Shown piece after piece: positions 24,760 through 32,074 of a DNA stretch of 32,074 nt (its first letter is position 1; the number at the start of each line of letters is the position of its first letter). The notes beneath the pieces are model-generated. The model searched no databases. It had not been told where the DNA came from and saw only the letters and a list, made by a program, of their open reading frames with translations. The position numbers and the translations under genes are program-made. The stretch is from Jatrophihabitans sp. (GTDB taxonomy: Bacteria > Actinomycetota > Actinomycetes > Mycobacteriales > Jatrophihabitantaceae): the NCBI GenBank assembly GCA_025924515.1, contig JAICIE010000027.1, positions 1-32,074 on the forward strand, written 5' to 3'.

Positions 24760-26174
24760 CCCGCACCTCCCCGGCCGCCCGGCCGCCGACGCGGCGCAAC
24801 GCCGAACTGCTCCTGCTGCTGTTCGCCGTCCTCATCGTCGTGGCCGCCGAAGCGGCGGTCGAGGCCGCGCGTGACGGTCGCCTGTCCAGTCACCTGATCA
24901 CCTACGCCGCGGTGCCCGTCGGCATCGGAGTGATCACGCATGTGGTGATCCGCCGGGTCGCGCCGTACGCCGACCCGCTCCTGCTGCCGATCGCCGTGCT
25001 GCTCAACGGACTCGGCCTGGTGATGATCCACCGTCTCGACCTGGGGCTGAAGGACCAGGCGGTGCAGAACGGCACGACCTTCGCCGGTGCGGCGGCGCCC
25101 ACGCAGGTGGTCTGGACGGCGATCGGCGTGGCGCTCTTCGTCGCCGTCATCGTGGCCATCCGCGACCACCGGGTGCTCCAGCGCTACGCCTACTCCCTTG
25201 CACTCCTCGGTCTCGTCCTGCTGCTCCTGCCGACCGTCCTTCCGGCCCGGTTCAGCGAAGTCAACGGAGCCAGGATCTGGATCCGTGTCGCCGGCTTCTC
25301 CTTCCAGCCGGGGGAGTTCGCGAAGATCCTGCTCACCGTGTTCGGCGCTGCCTACCTGGTCTCGAAGCGGGAGGTCCTGGCGCTGGCCGGGCGCCGCCTC
25401 GGCGTCCGGTTCGGCTCGCACTTCGTCGGGCTGGACCTGCCACGCGGTCGCGACTTCGGCCCGCTGCTCGCTGCCTGGCTGCTCTGCATCGGCGTGCTGG
25501 TGCGCGGGCACGACCTCGGCACCTCGCTGCTGTTCTTCGGCCTGTTCGTCGTCCTGCTTTACATCGCGACCGAGCGGGTCGGCTGGGTCGTCGTCGGACT
25601 GCTGCTTTTCGCCGTCGGGGCATACATCGCCTACCAGATCTTCGGCACCGTACAGGTGCGGGTCGCCGTGTGGCTGCACCCGTTCGCGTCCGCGCACGCG
25701 GCCGACGGGTATCAGCTGCGCCAGTCGCTGTTCGGGCTCGGCACCGGCGGAATCTTCGGCACCGGGCTCGGCGCGGGCCATCCGGAGCTGGTTCCGCTGC
25801 CGGCCACCGACTTCATCGTCTCGTCGTTCGGCGAGGAGATCGGGCTGGTAGGCGTCGTCGGACTGCTCACGCTCTACGGGGTTTTCGTCATCCGCGGCGC
25901 ATCGGCGGCGCTCGCGGTGCGCGACGCGTTCGGCAAGCTGCTTGCGATGGGGTTGGCCTTCCTGGTGGCGCTGCAACTGTTCGTCGTCGTCGCAGGCGTC
26001 ACGCGGTTGCTCCCGGAGACCGGCCTGACCACGCCGTTCCTGTCCTACGGCGGTTCCTCGCTGCTGTCGAACTGGCTGTTGCTCGGGTTGCTCCTGCGGA
26101 TCAGCGACGCCGCCCGCCGACCCACGAATGTGGCCGTCGGCCGCCCGGCCGGCCAGGTGACGGTGCCGGCATGA
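24756..26174 (+). CDS. rodA: SEDS peptidoglycan glycosyltransferase (FtsW/RodA family)
   Basis: This 472-residue polytopic protein has 11-12 predicted helices. SEDS motifs include GARIWIRVAGFSFQPGEFAK, the GHDLGTSLLFFG segment, QSLFGLGTGGIFGTGLGAG, ATDFIVSSFGEEIG with the catalytic aspartate (Asp352), and the final LPETGLTTPFLSYGGSSLL. It polymerises lipid II into glycan strands together with the class B PBP encoded next. GTG 24756 is set by the GTGA overlap with pstP. The name rodA is taken from the matching position in the mycobacterial operon; sequence alone does not separate RodA from FtsW here. Confidence 0.94.
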   Translation: MTRTSPAARPPTRRNAELLLLLFAVLIVVAAEAAVEAARDGRLSSHLITYAAVPVGIGVITHVVIRRVAPYADPLLLPIAVLLNGLGLVMIHRLDLGLKDQAVQNGTTFAGAAAPTQVVWTAIGVALFVAVIVAIRDHRVLQRYAYSLALLGLVLLLLPTVLPARFSEVNGARIWIRVAGFSFQPGEFAKILLTVFGAAYLVSKREVLALAGRRLGVRFGSHFVGLDLPRGRDFGPLLAAWLLCIGVLVRGHDLGTSLLFFGLFVVLLYIATERVGWVVVGLLLFAVGAYIAYQIFGTVQVRVAVWLHPFASAHAADGYQLRQSLFGLGTGGIFGTGLGAGHPELVPLPATDFIVSSFGEEIGLVGVVGLLTLYGVFVIRGASAALAVRDAFGKLLAMGLAFLVALQLFVVVAGVTRLLPETGLTTPFLSYGGSSLLSNWLLLGLLLRISDAARRPTNVAVGRPAGQVTVPA

Positions 26175-27742
26175 ACAAACCCATCCGAAAGGTGGCGGCC
26201 TTCCTGGCCGTCCTCTTCGCCGCGATCTTCTTGAACCTCAACTGGGTGCAGGTCGTTCAGGGTTCCCGGTACTCCAACGACCCGCAGAACGCACGGGTCC
26301 TGCTCAACGAGTACGCGAGCGCGCGGGGTCAGATCGTCGTGCAAGGACGGGCCATCGCCGAGTCGAGGGCGACCAACGACGAGCTCAAGTACCTGCGGGG
26401 ATATCCGCAGGGCCCGCTCTACGCGCCGGTAACCGGCTTCTACTCCTTCGTCGCGACCCCCAGCCGATTTCTCGGCACCACCGGCATCGAGACGGCGGAG
26501 AACACCGTCCTGTCCGGCAAGGACCCGCAGTTCTTCGGCGCCAACCTCGCCGACCTGCTGACCGGCCGGAATCCGCGCGGCGGCAGCGTCGAGCTCACGC
26601 TCGACAAGGCCGTGCAGCAGGTCGCGTATCGCGAGCTGATCAGGAGCTCGACCGGCTCGCCGCGCCGCGGCGCCGTCGTGGCGCTCGACCCGACCACCGG
26701 CGCCGTCCTGGCGGCGGTCAGCACGCCGTCCTACAACCCCAACGTGCTGAGCTCGCACAACGCCACGGCGATCAACAAGGCATTCCGGCGGCTGTCGAAC
26801 GACCCCAGCCAGCCCCTGCTCAACCGGGCCTTCAACCAGCTCTACCCGCCCGGCTCCACCTTCAAAGTGGTCGTCTCGGCGGCCGCGCTCAAGCAGGGCG
26901 TCCGGCCGAACGCAGCGCTCCTCGCGCCCAACGCCTACTTCCCGGAGACCGGACGCACCGCCGCCAGGTGCCCGCACGGTGCGGACTGCGTGGAGAACTT
27001 CGGCGACGAGACCTGCCAGAACGGAAAGACCGCCACGCTCGCCTTCGCCTTCGCGAAGTCCTGCAACACCCTGTTCGCGGCGCTGGCGGTGGAACGGCTC
27101 GGCGGGCGGCCGATCGCCGACGAGGCCGAGCTGTTCGGGTTCCGGCCCTCCGCGCCGTTGTCGATACCTCTTCCTGTGGCACGCTCCACCGTCGGCACCG
27201 AGGCCGACCTCACCGCGCCCGGTTTTCTCGCCCGCACCGGCTTCGGACAGCAGGACGTCCGGATGACCCCGCTGCAGGGCGCGATGATCGCGGCCGCCGT
27301 CGCCAACAACGGCACGCTGATGCGTCCGTACCTGGTGCGCCGGGAACTGGCGCCCGATCTGTCGGTGCTTTCCGACACGCGGCCCACTCAGTTGCGCCAA
27401 GTGCTCGACCCGACCTTGGACCATGACCTGCAGTCGATGATGCAAGGCGTCGTGACCGCGCCGGAAGGCACCGGGCACTCCGCCAACATCACCGACATCC
27501 AGGGTGTCAGCGTGGCCGGAAAGACAGGCACCGCCGACACCGGACGGACCGACAAGAACGGCAACCCGGAGCCACCGGACGCGTGGTTCATCGGGTACGC
27601 GACGAAGGACGGCGCGCCGAGGATCGCCGTCGCCGTGATCATCGAGAACGGCGGGGTCCAGGGCAACGAGACGACCGGTGGCGAAGCAGCCGCGCCGGTC
27701 GCCAAGGCCGTGATGGAGACATACCTGAAGGGATCGGGCTGA
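26171..27742 (+). CDS. pbpA: Class B penicillin-binding protein (PbpA-type transpeptidase)
   Basis: The 523-residue protein has a short cytoplasmic end, one membrane helix (about 8-25) and an extracellular transpeptidase. Active-site motifs are PPGSTFK (Ser229 nucleophile), SCN (Ser297-Cys298-Asn299) and KTG (451-453). It cross-links peptidoglycan with its SEDS partner. Cys267, Cys273 and Cys282 lie in an insertion before the SCN motif, near Cys298, and could form disulfides outside the cell. ATG 26171 overlaps the rodA stop (ATGA). The pknB start follows after 40 nt. The size matches actinobacterial PbpA. Confidence 0.95.
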   Translation: MNKPIRKVAAFLAVLFAAIFLNLNWVQVVQGSRYSNDPQNARVLLNEYASARGQIVVQGRAIAESRATNDELKYLRGYPQGPLYAPVTGFYSFVATPSRFLGTTGIETAENTVLSGKDPQFFGANLADLLTGRNPRGGSVELTLDKAVQQVAYRELIRSSTGSPRRGAVVALDPTTGAVLAAVSTPSYNPNVLSSHNATAINKAFRRLSNDPSQPLLNRAFNQLYPPGSTFKVVVSAAALKQGVRPNAALLAPNAYFPETGRTAARCPHGADCVENFGDETCQNGKTATLAFAFAKSCNTLFAALAVERLGGRPIADEAELFGFRPSAPLSIPLPVARSTVGTEADLTAPGFLARTGFGQQDVRMTPLQGAMIAAAVANNGTLMRPYLVRRELAPDLSVLSDTRPTQLRQVLDPTLDHDLQSMMQGVVTAPEGTGHSANITDIQGVSVAGKTGTADTGRTDKNGNPEPPDAWFIGYATKDGAPRIAVAVIIENGGVQGNETTGGEAAAPVAKAVMETYLKGSG

Positions 27743-27782
27743 TGCCGGAACACAACCCTTCAGCGCTAGTGAGGACAGTGCG

Positions 27783-29693
27783 ATGACCCAGTCCCGACTG
27801 GTCGGCGGGCGTTACGAGCTCGGCGAGCTCATCGGCTACGGCGGCATGGCCGAGGTGCACCGCGGCCGAGACACCCGCCTCGGCCGCGACGTCGCCATCA
27901 AGGTATTGCGCGCGGACCTGGCCCGCGACCCGTCCTTCCTCACCCGCTTCCGCCGTGAGGCGCAGGCCGCAGCCGGGCTGAACCACCCGGCCATCGTCGC
28001 GGTCTACGACACCGGTGAGGACGTCACCGCGGACGGGACGTCGATCCCGTTCATCGTGATGGAGTTCGTCGAAGGGCGCACCCTTCGGGAGATCTTGCGG
28101 ACCGAAGGGCGCCTGCCCGCCCGCCGGGCGATGGAAGTGGTGGCCGAGGTGTGCGCCGCGCTCGACTTCAGCCACCGCAACGGGCTGGTACACCGCGACA
28201 TCAAGCCGGCGAACGTCATGATCACGCGCAGCGGCGCGGTGAAGGTCATGGACTTCGGGATTGCGCGGGCCGTCGCCGACAATGCCGCCACGGTCACGCA
28301 GACGGCCAATGTGATCGGCACCGCCCAGTACCTGTCCCCGGAACAGGCTCGCGGTGAGACGGTCGACGGACGCTCCGACGTCTACTCCACCGGCTGCCTG
28401 CTGTACGAGCTGGTCACCGGGGCGCCGCCGTTCCAAGGCGACTCGCCCGTCGCGGTCGCCTACCAGCACGTCCGGGAGAACCCCGCCACGCCGTCGAGTC
28501 GGGTGCCCGGGCTGCCCCGCCCGCTCGAGTCGATCGTCATGAAGGCGCTGGCGAAGAATCAGCTCAACCGCTACCAGTCCGCCGGCGAGATGCGCTCGGA
28601 CCTGATGCGGGCGCTGCAGGACCAGCCCGTCACCGCCGAGACGGTGATGACCGACGCCGAGCGCACCCAGTTCATCCGGACGACGCCGCCGGCCGCTCCC
28701 GTCCGCGCGGCGGCGTTCGAGGACGACCAGGAGCGACGCAACGGGTGGCTGTGGGCGGCGATCGTGGTGGCATTGCTCGTTGTTCTAGGCGGCGCGATCG
28801 CCGCGTTCTTGCTGCTGCGTGACAGCGGGTCGCAGCAGCCGGCCCAGGTCGCCGTCCCGAACCTGATCGGGATGACACCGGACAAGGCCGAACAGGCGAT
28901 CGCCGGGCGGCAGCTGTCGCTCGCGCCTGCCGCTCCGGCCACCACCGCGGGTCCCTGCGACAACGGCAGCAGCGCCGCTGCCGGCACGATCTGCAAGCTG
29001 CTGCAAGGAAAGCAGACCGTCGGGACCACGGTCGCGGCCGGCAGCACCCTGCGCTATCAGCTGTTCCAGCCCGGGAAGGTCTCGGTTCCCAACGTCGTAG
29101 GAGTCAAGGCGAACGACGCCGAGGACCAACTCGTCGGCGCGAACCTGGGCTACGAGCAGAAGCCTTACAACTCGGCGGCGGAGGCGGGGACGGTGGAGAA
29201 GCAGAGCCCCGCCCCGTACACGCAGGTCGCCCGGGGCAGGAAGGTGACGCTGTACGTCTCCACCGGGAAGGTGAAGCTCAAGGACGTGGTCGGCCAGCCG
29301 GTCGACAAGGCCGTCGCCGACCTGAACCGGCTGCAGTTCACGAACGTCGACACGTCGCAGACCCAGCAGACGTCGGCCAAGCAGAAGGACGGCACGGTGG
29401 CGGCCGAGAGTCCGACCCCCGGCACCGCCTACGCGCCGGGCACCACGATCACCTTGGTGATCTACAAGTACGTGCCGCCGCCGCCGCCGACGACGAGCGC
29501 GCCGCCGACCACGAGCCCTCCGCCGTCCGGCAGCCCGTCCTCGTCGCCCAAGCCCAGTGGGTCGCCGAGCGGGTCGTCGTCCCGCACCGGAGGTTCCGGT
29601 GGAGGCCAAGGGGTGATCCCGCCGGTCTCGAGCGCCAGCACGACGGTCCCGGTGAGCTCCGGGTCGCCGCCCAGCAACCAGAACAACCTGTAG
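27783..29693 (+). CDS. pknB: PASTA-domain serine/threonine protein kinase PknB
   Basis: This is a 636-residue receptor kinase. Kinase-domain features are the Gly-rich loop IGYGGMAEVH, Lys40, HRDIKPAN (Asp139), DFG (Asp157) and an activation loop with TVTQT (Thr171 and Thr173, the expected autophosphorylation sites). A membrane helix lies at about 322-345. Three PASTA repeats start near 356, 433 and 499 (VAVPNLIGMT, VSVPNVVGVK, VKLKDVVGQP), then a Pro/Ser-rich tail of about 70 residues. Cys392 and Cys404 lie in the first repeat. PASTA domains sense muropeptides or lipid II. ATG 27783 has GAGGA upstream. It is the last gene of the operon and the only kinase in it. Confidence 0.97.
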   Translation: MTQSRLVGGRYELGELIGYGGMAEVHRGRDTRLGRDVAIKVLRADLARDPSFLTRFRREAQAAAGLNHPAIVAVYDTGEDVTADGTSIPFIVMEFVEGRTLREILRTEGRLPARRAMEVVAEVCAALDFSHRNGLVHRDIKPANVMITRSGAVKVMDFGIARAVADNAATVTQTANVIGTAQYLSPEQARGETVDGRSDVYSTGCLLYELVTGAPPFQGDSPVAVAYQHVRENPATPSSRVPGLPRPLESIVMKALAKNQLNRYQSAGEMRSDLMRALQDQPVTAETVMTDAERTQFIRTTPPAAPVRAAAFEDDQERRNGWLWAAIVVALLVVLGGAIAAFLLLRDSGSQQPAQVAVPNLIGMTPDKAEQAIAGRQLSLAPAAPATTAGPCDNGSSAAAGTICKLLQGKQTVGTTVAAGSTLRYQLFQPGKVSVPNVVGVKANDAEDQLVGANLGYEQKPYNSAAEAGTVEKQSPAPYTQVARGRKVTLYVSTGKVKLKDVVGQPVDKAVADLNRLQFTNVDTSQTQQTSAKQKDGTVAAESPTPGTAYAPGTTITLVIYKYVPPPPPTTSAPPTTSPPPSGSPSSSPKPSGSPSGSSSRTGGSGGGQGVIPPVSSASTTVPVSSGSPPSNQNNL

Positions 29694-29700
29694 CGGCGGG

Positions 29701-31104
29701 TCAGCCGACCGCTGCGGGCAGCCGCACGACCGCGCGCAGACCGGCCTTGCCGTCGGCACGGTCGTCCAGCCGGACGGTCCCGCTGTGCGCCCGGACCAGG
29801 TCGCGCACGATCGGCAGGCCCAGGCCGGTCCCGCCGGACTCGCGCGAGCGCGAAGCCTCCAGCCGGTAGAAGCGGTCGAACACCCGCTCGCGCTCCGCGG
29901 GTGGGATGCCGGGGCCGTCGTCGACGACTTCCAACACCGCCTCGGGGTTCTCGCCGCGGTTGTGCTCGACCCGCACGGAGACGTCGACGGCTCCGCTGGC
30001 GTGCCGCACCGCATTGTCGATCAGGTTCACCAGGACGCGGCGCAGGCCGTCGGGATCGCCGAGCACCGCAGCGGGCGCTCGCTCGCCGAGCGCCACCGGC
30101 ACCCGCGCGCGGCGGTAGCCGCCGACCAGTTCGGCGGCGAGCTGGTCGAGCCGGACGGGCTCCCGGCGCGCAACGACAGGCGCCCGCTCGTCCATCCGCG
30201 CCAGCGCGAGCAGATCGTTGACCAGCCGGTCGAGGCGGGCGACGTCGAGCAGGACGTCGTCGACGAAGGACGTCCAGTCCTCCTCCGGGCCGAGCCGCTG
30301 CGCCACCTCCAGTTGCACGCGCAGCGACGCGAGCGGCGAGCGCAGCTCGTGAGCGGCGTCGCCGACGAAGGTCCGCTGCCGCTTGGTCGCCGCGTCGATA
30401 CGGTCCAGCATCGCGTTCAGCGTCACGGCGAGGTTGTAGATCTCGTCGTGGGCGCTGGGGACGGGAAGTCGGGTGTCGGCCAGGCCCGTGGCGGTGATGT
30501 CCGAGGCGCCGTGCCGGAGCGCGGCGACCGGTCGCAGGGTGAGCGCCACCACGAGATAGGTCGCGCCGCCCATGAGCAGGACGGCGAGGGGGCCACCGAT
30601 CAGCGCCGCGCGCGTGAGCACCCGGATGCTGTCGTCCACCCGGGAGAGATCCGTGACCACGAGGACGGTGCGGTTGCCGACGTCGTGCGCGAGCACCCGC
30701 AGCGGTGCGTGCGTCGTGTCGCTGGTGATGTCGATGCGGGCTCCGCTGCGGGCCCGGGCGAGCTGGTCGGCGGTCAGCAGCGAGTCGCCCCGGTCGGCTC
30801 CCGGCGAGGCCGCGATCACCTGGTCGGCCCGGTCGACGACCTGCACCGCGCTGATCCCGCCGGTCGTCGGCCGCACGGTCGACTCGTGCGGGTGCCGGCG
30901 GATCTGGTTGCCGACGTCGTCGGCCGCCTTCGCCGCGGACGAGTCGAGAACCCGCAGCAGTGAATAGCGCTGCAGGGTGAGGACGAGAACGGCTCCGGTG
31001 ACGACCGCGACCGCGAACAACGCGGTGGTGATGAGGGTGAGCCGTGCGCGCAGCGACTGCCGCGCCCACCACCGCGCCGGCACGCCGAGGACGCCCGGCG
31101 GCAT
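29701..31104 (-). CDS. Two-component sensor histidine kinase
   Basis: The 467-residue kinase has TM1 at about 22-44, an extracellular sensor of about 120 residues, TM2 at about 166-188, a HAMP domain and the HisKA motif FVGDAAHELRSPLASLR with the phosphorylated His252. The ATPase domain has the N-box VNLIDNAVRHA, the G1 box VVDDGPGIP, the F-box FDRFYR and the G2 box SGGTGLGLPIVRDL. The signal is unknown. ATG 31104 shares one nucleotide with the stop of the regulator gene (TGATG), so the two are translationally coupled. It converges on pknB with only 7 nt between the stops. Confidence 0.95.
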   Translation of the reverse strand: MPPGVLGVPARWWARQSLRARLTLITTALFAVAVVTGAVLVLTLQRYSLLRVLDSSAAKAADDVGNQIRRHPHESTVRPTTGGISAVQVVDRADQVIAASPGADRGDSLLTADQLARARSGARIDITSDTTHAPLRVLAHDVGNRTVLVVTDLSRVDDSIRVLTRAALIGGPLAVLLMGGATYLVVALTLRPVAALRHGASDITATGLADTRLPVPSAHDEIYNLAVTLNAMLDRIDAATKRQRTFVGDAAHELRSPLASLRVQLEVAQRLGPEEDWTSFVDDVLLDVARLDRLVNDLLALARMDERAPVVARREPVRLDQLAAELVGGYRRARVPVALGERAPAAVLGDPDGLRRVLVNLIDNAVRHASGAVDVSVRVEHNRGENPEAVLEVVDDGPGIPPAERERVFDRFYRLEASRSRESGGTGLGLPIVRDLVRAHSGTVRLDDRADGKAGLRAVVRLPAAVG

Positions 31105-31811
31105 CAGCCCGTCGACGCGCCGGACGCGCTCGCGGCGGGGATGTCAGCGGTCAGCCGGTAGCCGGCGCCGCGCACCGTCTGCAGCGTCTGCCGGCCGAAC
31201 GGAGCGTCGATCTTGCGGCGCAGGTAGCCGACGTACACCTCGACGACGTTCGCGTCGCCGTCGTAGTTGGCGTCCCACACGTGATGAAGTATGTCCGCCT
31301 TGCTCACCGCGTCGCCGGCGCGGCGCATGAGGAATTCCAGCAGCGAGAACTCCCGCGGGGTGAGGTCGATCGACGTCTCACTCCGCTTGACCGTGTGCGC
31401 CGCCGGGTCGAGCACCAGATCGTCGACCCGGAGAGCAGCCGGGCGGGGATGCACGCCGCGCCGGAGCAGCGCCCGGATGCGGGCCAGCAGCACCACGAAG
31501 CTGAACGGCTTGGTGAGGTAGTCGTCGGCACCCAGGTCGAGGGCGTCGGCCTCGTCGTACTCGCCGTCCTTGGCGGTGAGCATCAGGATCGGCGCCCAGT
31601 TCTCCGCCGCGCGAAGTTGCTCGATGATCCGGTACCCGGACAGCCCGGGGAGCATGATGTCGAGGATCAGGGCGTCGTAGGCGGTCTCCAGCGCGGCGTG
31701 CAACCCGTCCTGTCCGGTATGGGCGACGTCGACGGTGAAACCTTCGTTCTGCAGGCCGCGCTGTAGCGCCGACGCCAGCCGGACCTCGTCTTCGACGATC
31801 AGCAGACGCAC
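31104..31811 (-). CDS. OmpR/PhoB-family response regulator
   Basis: This is a 235-residue regulator. The receiver domain has acidic residues in IVEDEVR, phosphoacceptor Asp51 in LILDIMLPG, switch Thr79 and Lys101 in YLTKPF. The winged-helix DNA-binding domain follows from about 125 (LTPREFSLLEFLMRRAG, VVEVYVGYLRRKID, LQTVRGAGYRL). GTG 31811 is the start, with GAGGAGAG 4 nt upstream. It lies upstream of its partner kinase on the same strand. The target genes are not evident; the 82-nt region before it should hold its promoter, but I see no strong -10. Confidence 0.95.
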   Translation of the reverse strand: MRLLIVEDEVRLASALQRGLQNEGFTVDVAHTGQDGLHAALETAYDALILDIMLPGLSGYRIIEQLRAAENWAPILMLTAKDGEYDEADALDLGADDYLTKPFSFVVLLARIRALLRRGVHPRPAALRVDDLVLDPAAHTVKRSETSIDLTPREFSLLEFLMRRAGDAVSKADILHHVWDANYDGDANVVEVYVGYLRRKIDAPFGRQTLQTVRGAGYRLTADIPAASASGASTG

Positions 31812-31872
31812 CGGACTCTCCTCACTGCGAGTGACGACGGCGCTCAGCGTGCTCCCTCTCTGCCGTGCAAAC

Positions 31873-31886
31873 CTGAGATCGCTCAG
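31873..31886 (-). terminator. Small hairpin after the DUF2630 gene
   Basis: On the minus strand CTGAG-CGAT-CTCAG forms a 5-bp stem starting 8 nt after the DUF2630 stop and followed by GTTTGC. It is a weak terminator candidate. Confidence 0.35.
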
Positions 31887-31893
31887 CTTCTCC

Positions 31894-32074
31894 TTATTGC
31901 AGGTAGGACTCGACCTCGCCGCGCGGGCGTTCGTGTGCCTGCTCGGGATCCTCGCCGGTGTCCTCCCGAGCTCGCCGCTGCCGCAGCAGGTCCCACGCCT
32001 GGTCGAGTTGGGCCTCGAGGTCGCGCAGCCGGGACCGTTCGACCTCGGAGAGCCCGGCGTGCCCGGAGCGCAGC
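31894..32074 (-). CDS. DUF2630 family protein, C-terminal part
   Basis: The minus-strand frame is open from the window edge to TAA (31896-31894), giving about 60 residues. It reads LSEVERSRLRDLEAQLDQAW, then DLLRQRRARED and EVESYLQ at the end. The helical LDQxWDLLRQRRA core and the GEDP...VESYLQ end are the pattern of the small actinobacterial DUF2630 proteins, as I remember the family. Function is unknown. The start lies outside the window. It is upstream of the response regulator on the same strand, with 82 nt and a small hairpin between them. Confidence 0.85.
   Translation of the reverse strand, partial: LRSGHAGLSEVERSRLRDLEAQLDQAWDLLRQRRAREDTGEDPEQAHERPRGEVESYLQ

Overview
The window is high-GC DNA with strongly G/C-ending codons, many GTG starts and gene sets typical of Actinomycetia: fhaA-fhaB-pstP-rodA-pbpA-pknB next to a tRNA-Leu, a 180-kDa-type NAD-glutamate dehydrogenase, and DUF2630. 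I cannot place it below class level from sequence alone. It looks like ordinary chromosome: no insertion sequence, prophage, CRISPR array or integrase was seen.

Layout. (1) 1-3112: the end of 4-hydroxyphenylpyruvate dioxygenase, a HisC/Pat-type aminotransferase, and on the minus strand a small copper-chaperone-like HMA protein and an ACT-domain malic enzyme. The first two could make and consume 4-hydroxyphenylpyruvate in tyrosine catabolism. (2) 3168-9629: a glutamate-cysteine-ligase-like enzyme and the very large NAD-glutamate dehydrogenase, preceded by two inverted repeats. A 16-bp tandem repeat begins inside the last codons of the dehydrogenase gene. (3) 9731-13075, all minus strand: an RsbW-like ATPase, a glycerophosphodiester phosphodiesterase, a rhodanese, an Fpg/Nei glycosylase and MsrA; the last three form a probable oxidative-damage group. 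(4) 13170-20437: a small acidic-tailed protein, a second short-lid adenylate kinase, a GT2 glycosyltransferase, an unknown 128-residue protein, a CDP-alcohol phosphotransferase, a Wzm/Wzt-type ABC exporter, an ExoA-like glycosyltransferase and a GalE-like epimerase. From their families, these look like a surface glycopolymer or glycolipid locus.

(5) 20451-21637: a ZIP metal transporter with a tandem palindromic operator candidate, a coding-like fragment without a good start, and tRNA-Leu(CAG). (6) 21800-29693: the cell-wall growth and phospho-signalling operon. It has two FHA proteins, a PP2C phosphatase, a SEDS polymerase, a class B PBP and a PASTA kinase; the junctions are tight, with two 4-nt overlaps. 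There is no pknA between pbpA and pknB. (7) 29701-32074, minus strand: a sensor kinase/OmpR-type regulator pair with a 1-nt overlap, then the 3' part of a DUF2630 gene.

A recurring regulatory pattern is a TANNNT hexamer exactly 7 nt before a start codon (13170, 15566, 19449), with weaker matches at 277 and 13567. This is the arrangement expected for leaderless mRNAs. At 19449 the leaderless start would open an 8-codon peptide whose stop overlaps the galE start codon. I did not find an obviously new defence or mobile system. The best candidates for novelty are the glycopolymer locus with its His-substituted CDP-alcohol phosphotransferase, the galE leader peptide, the 16-bp repeat and the paired operators upstream of the ZIP gene.
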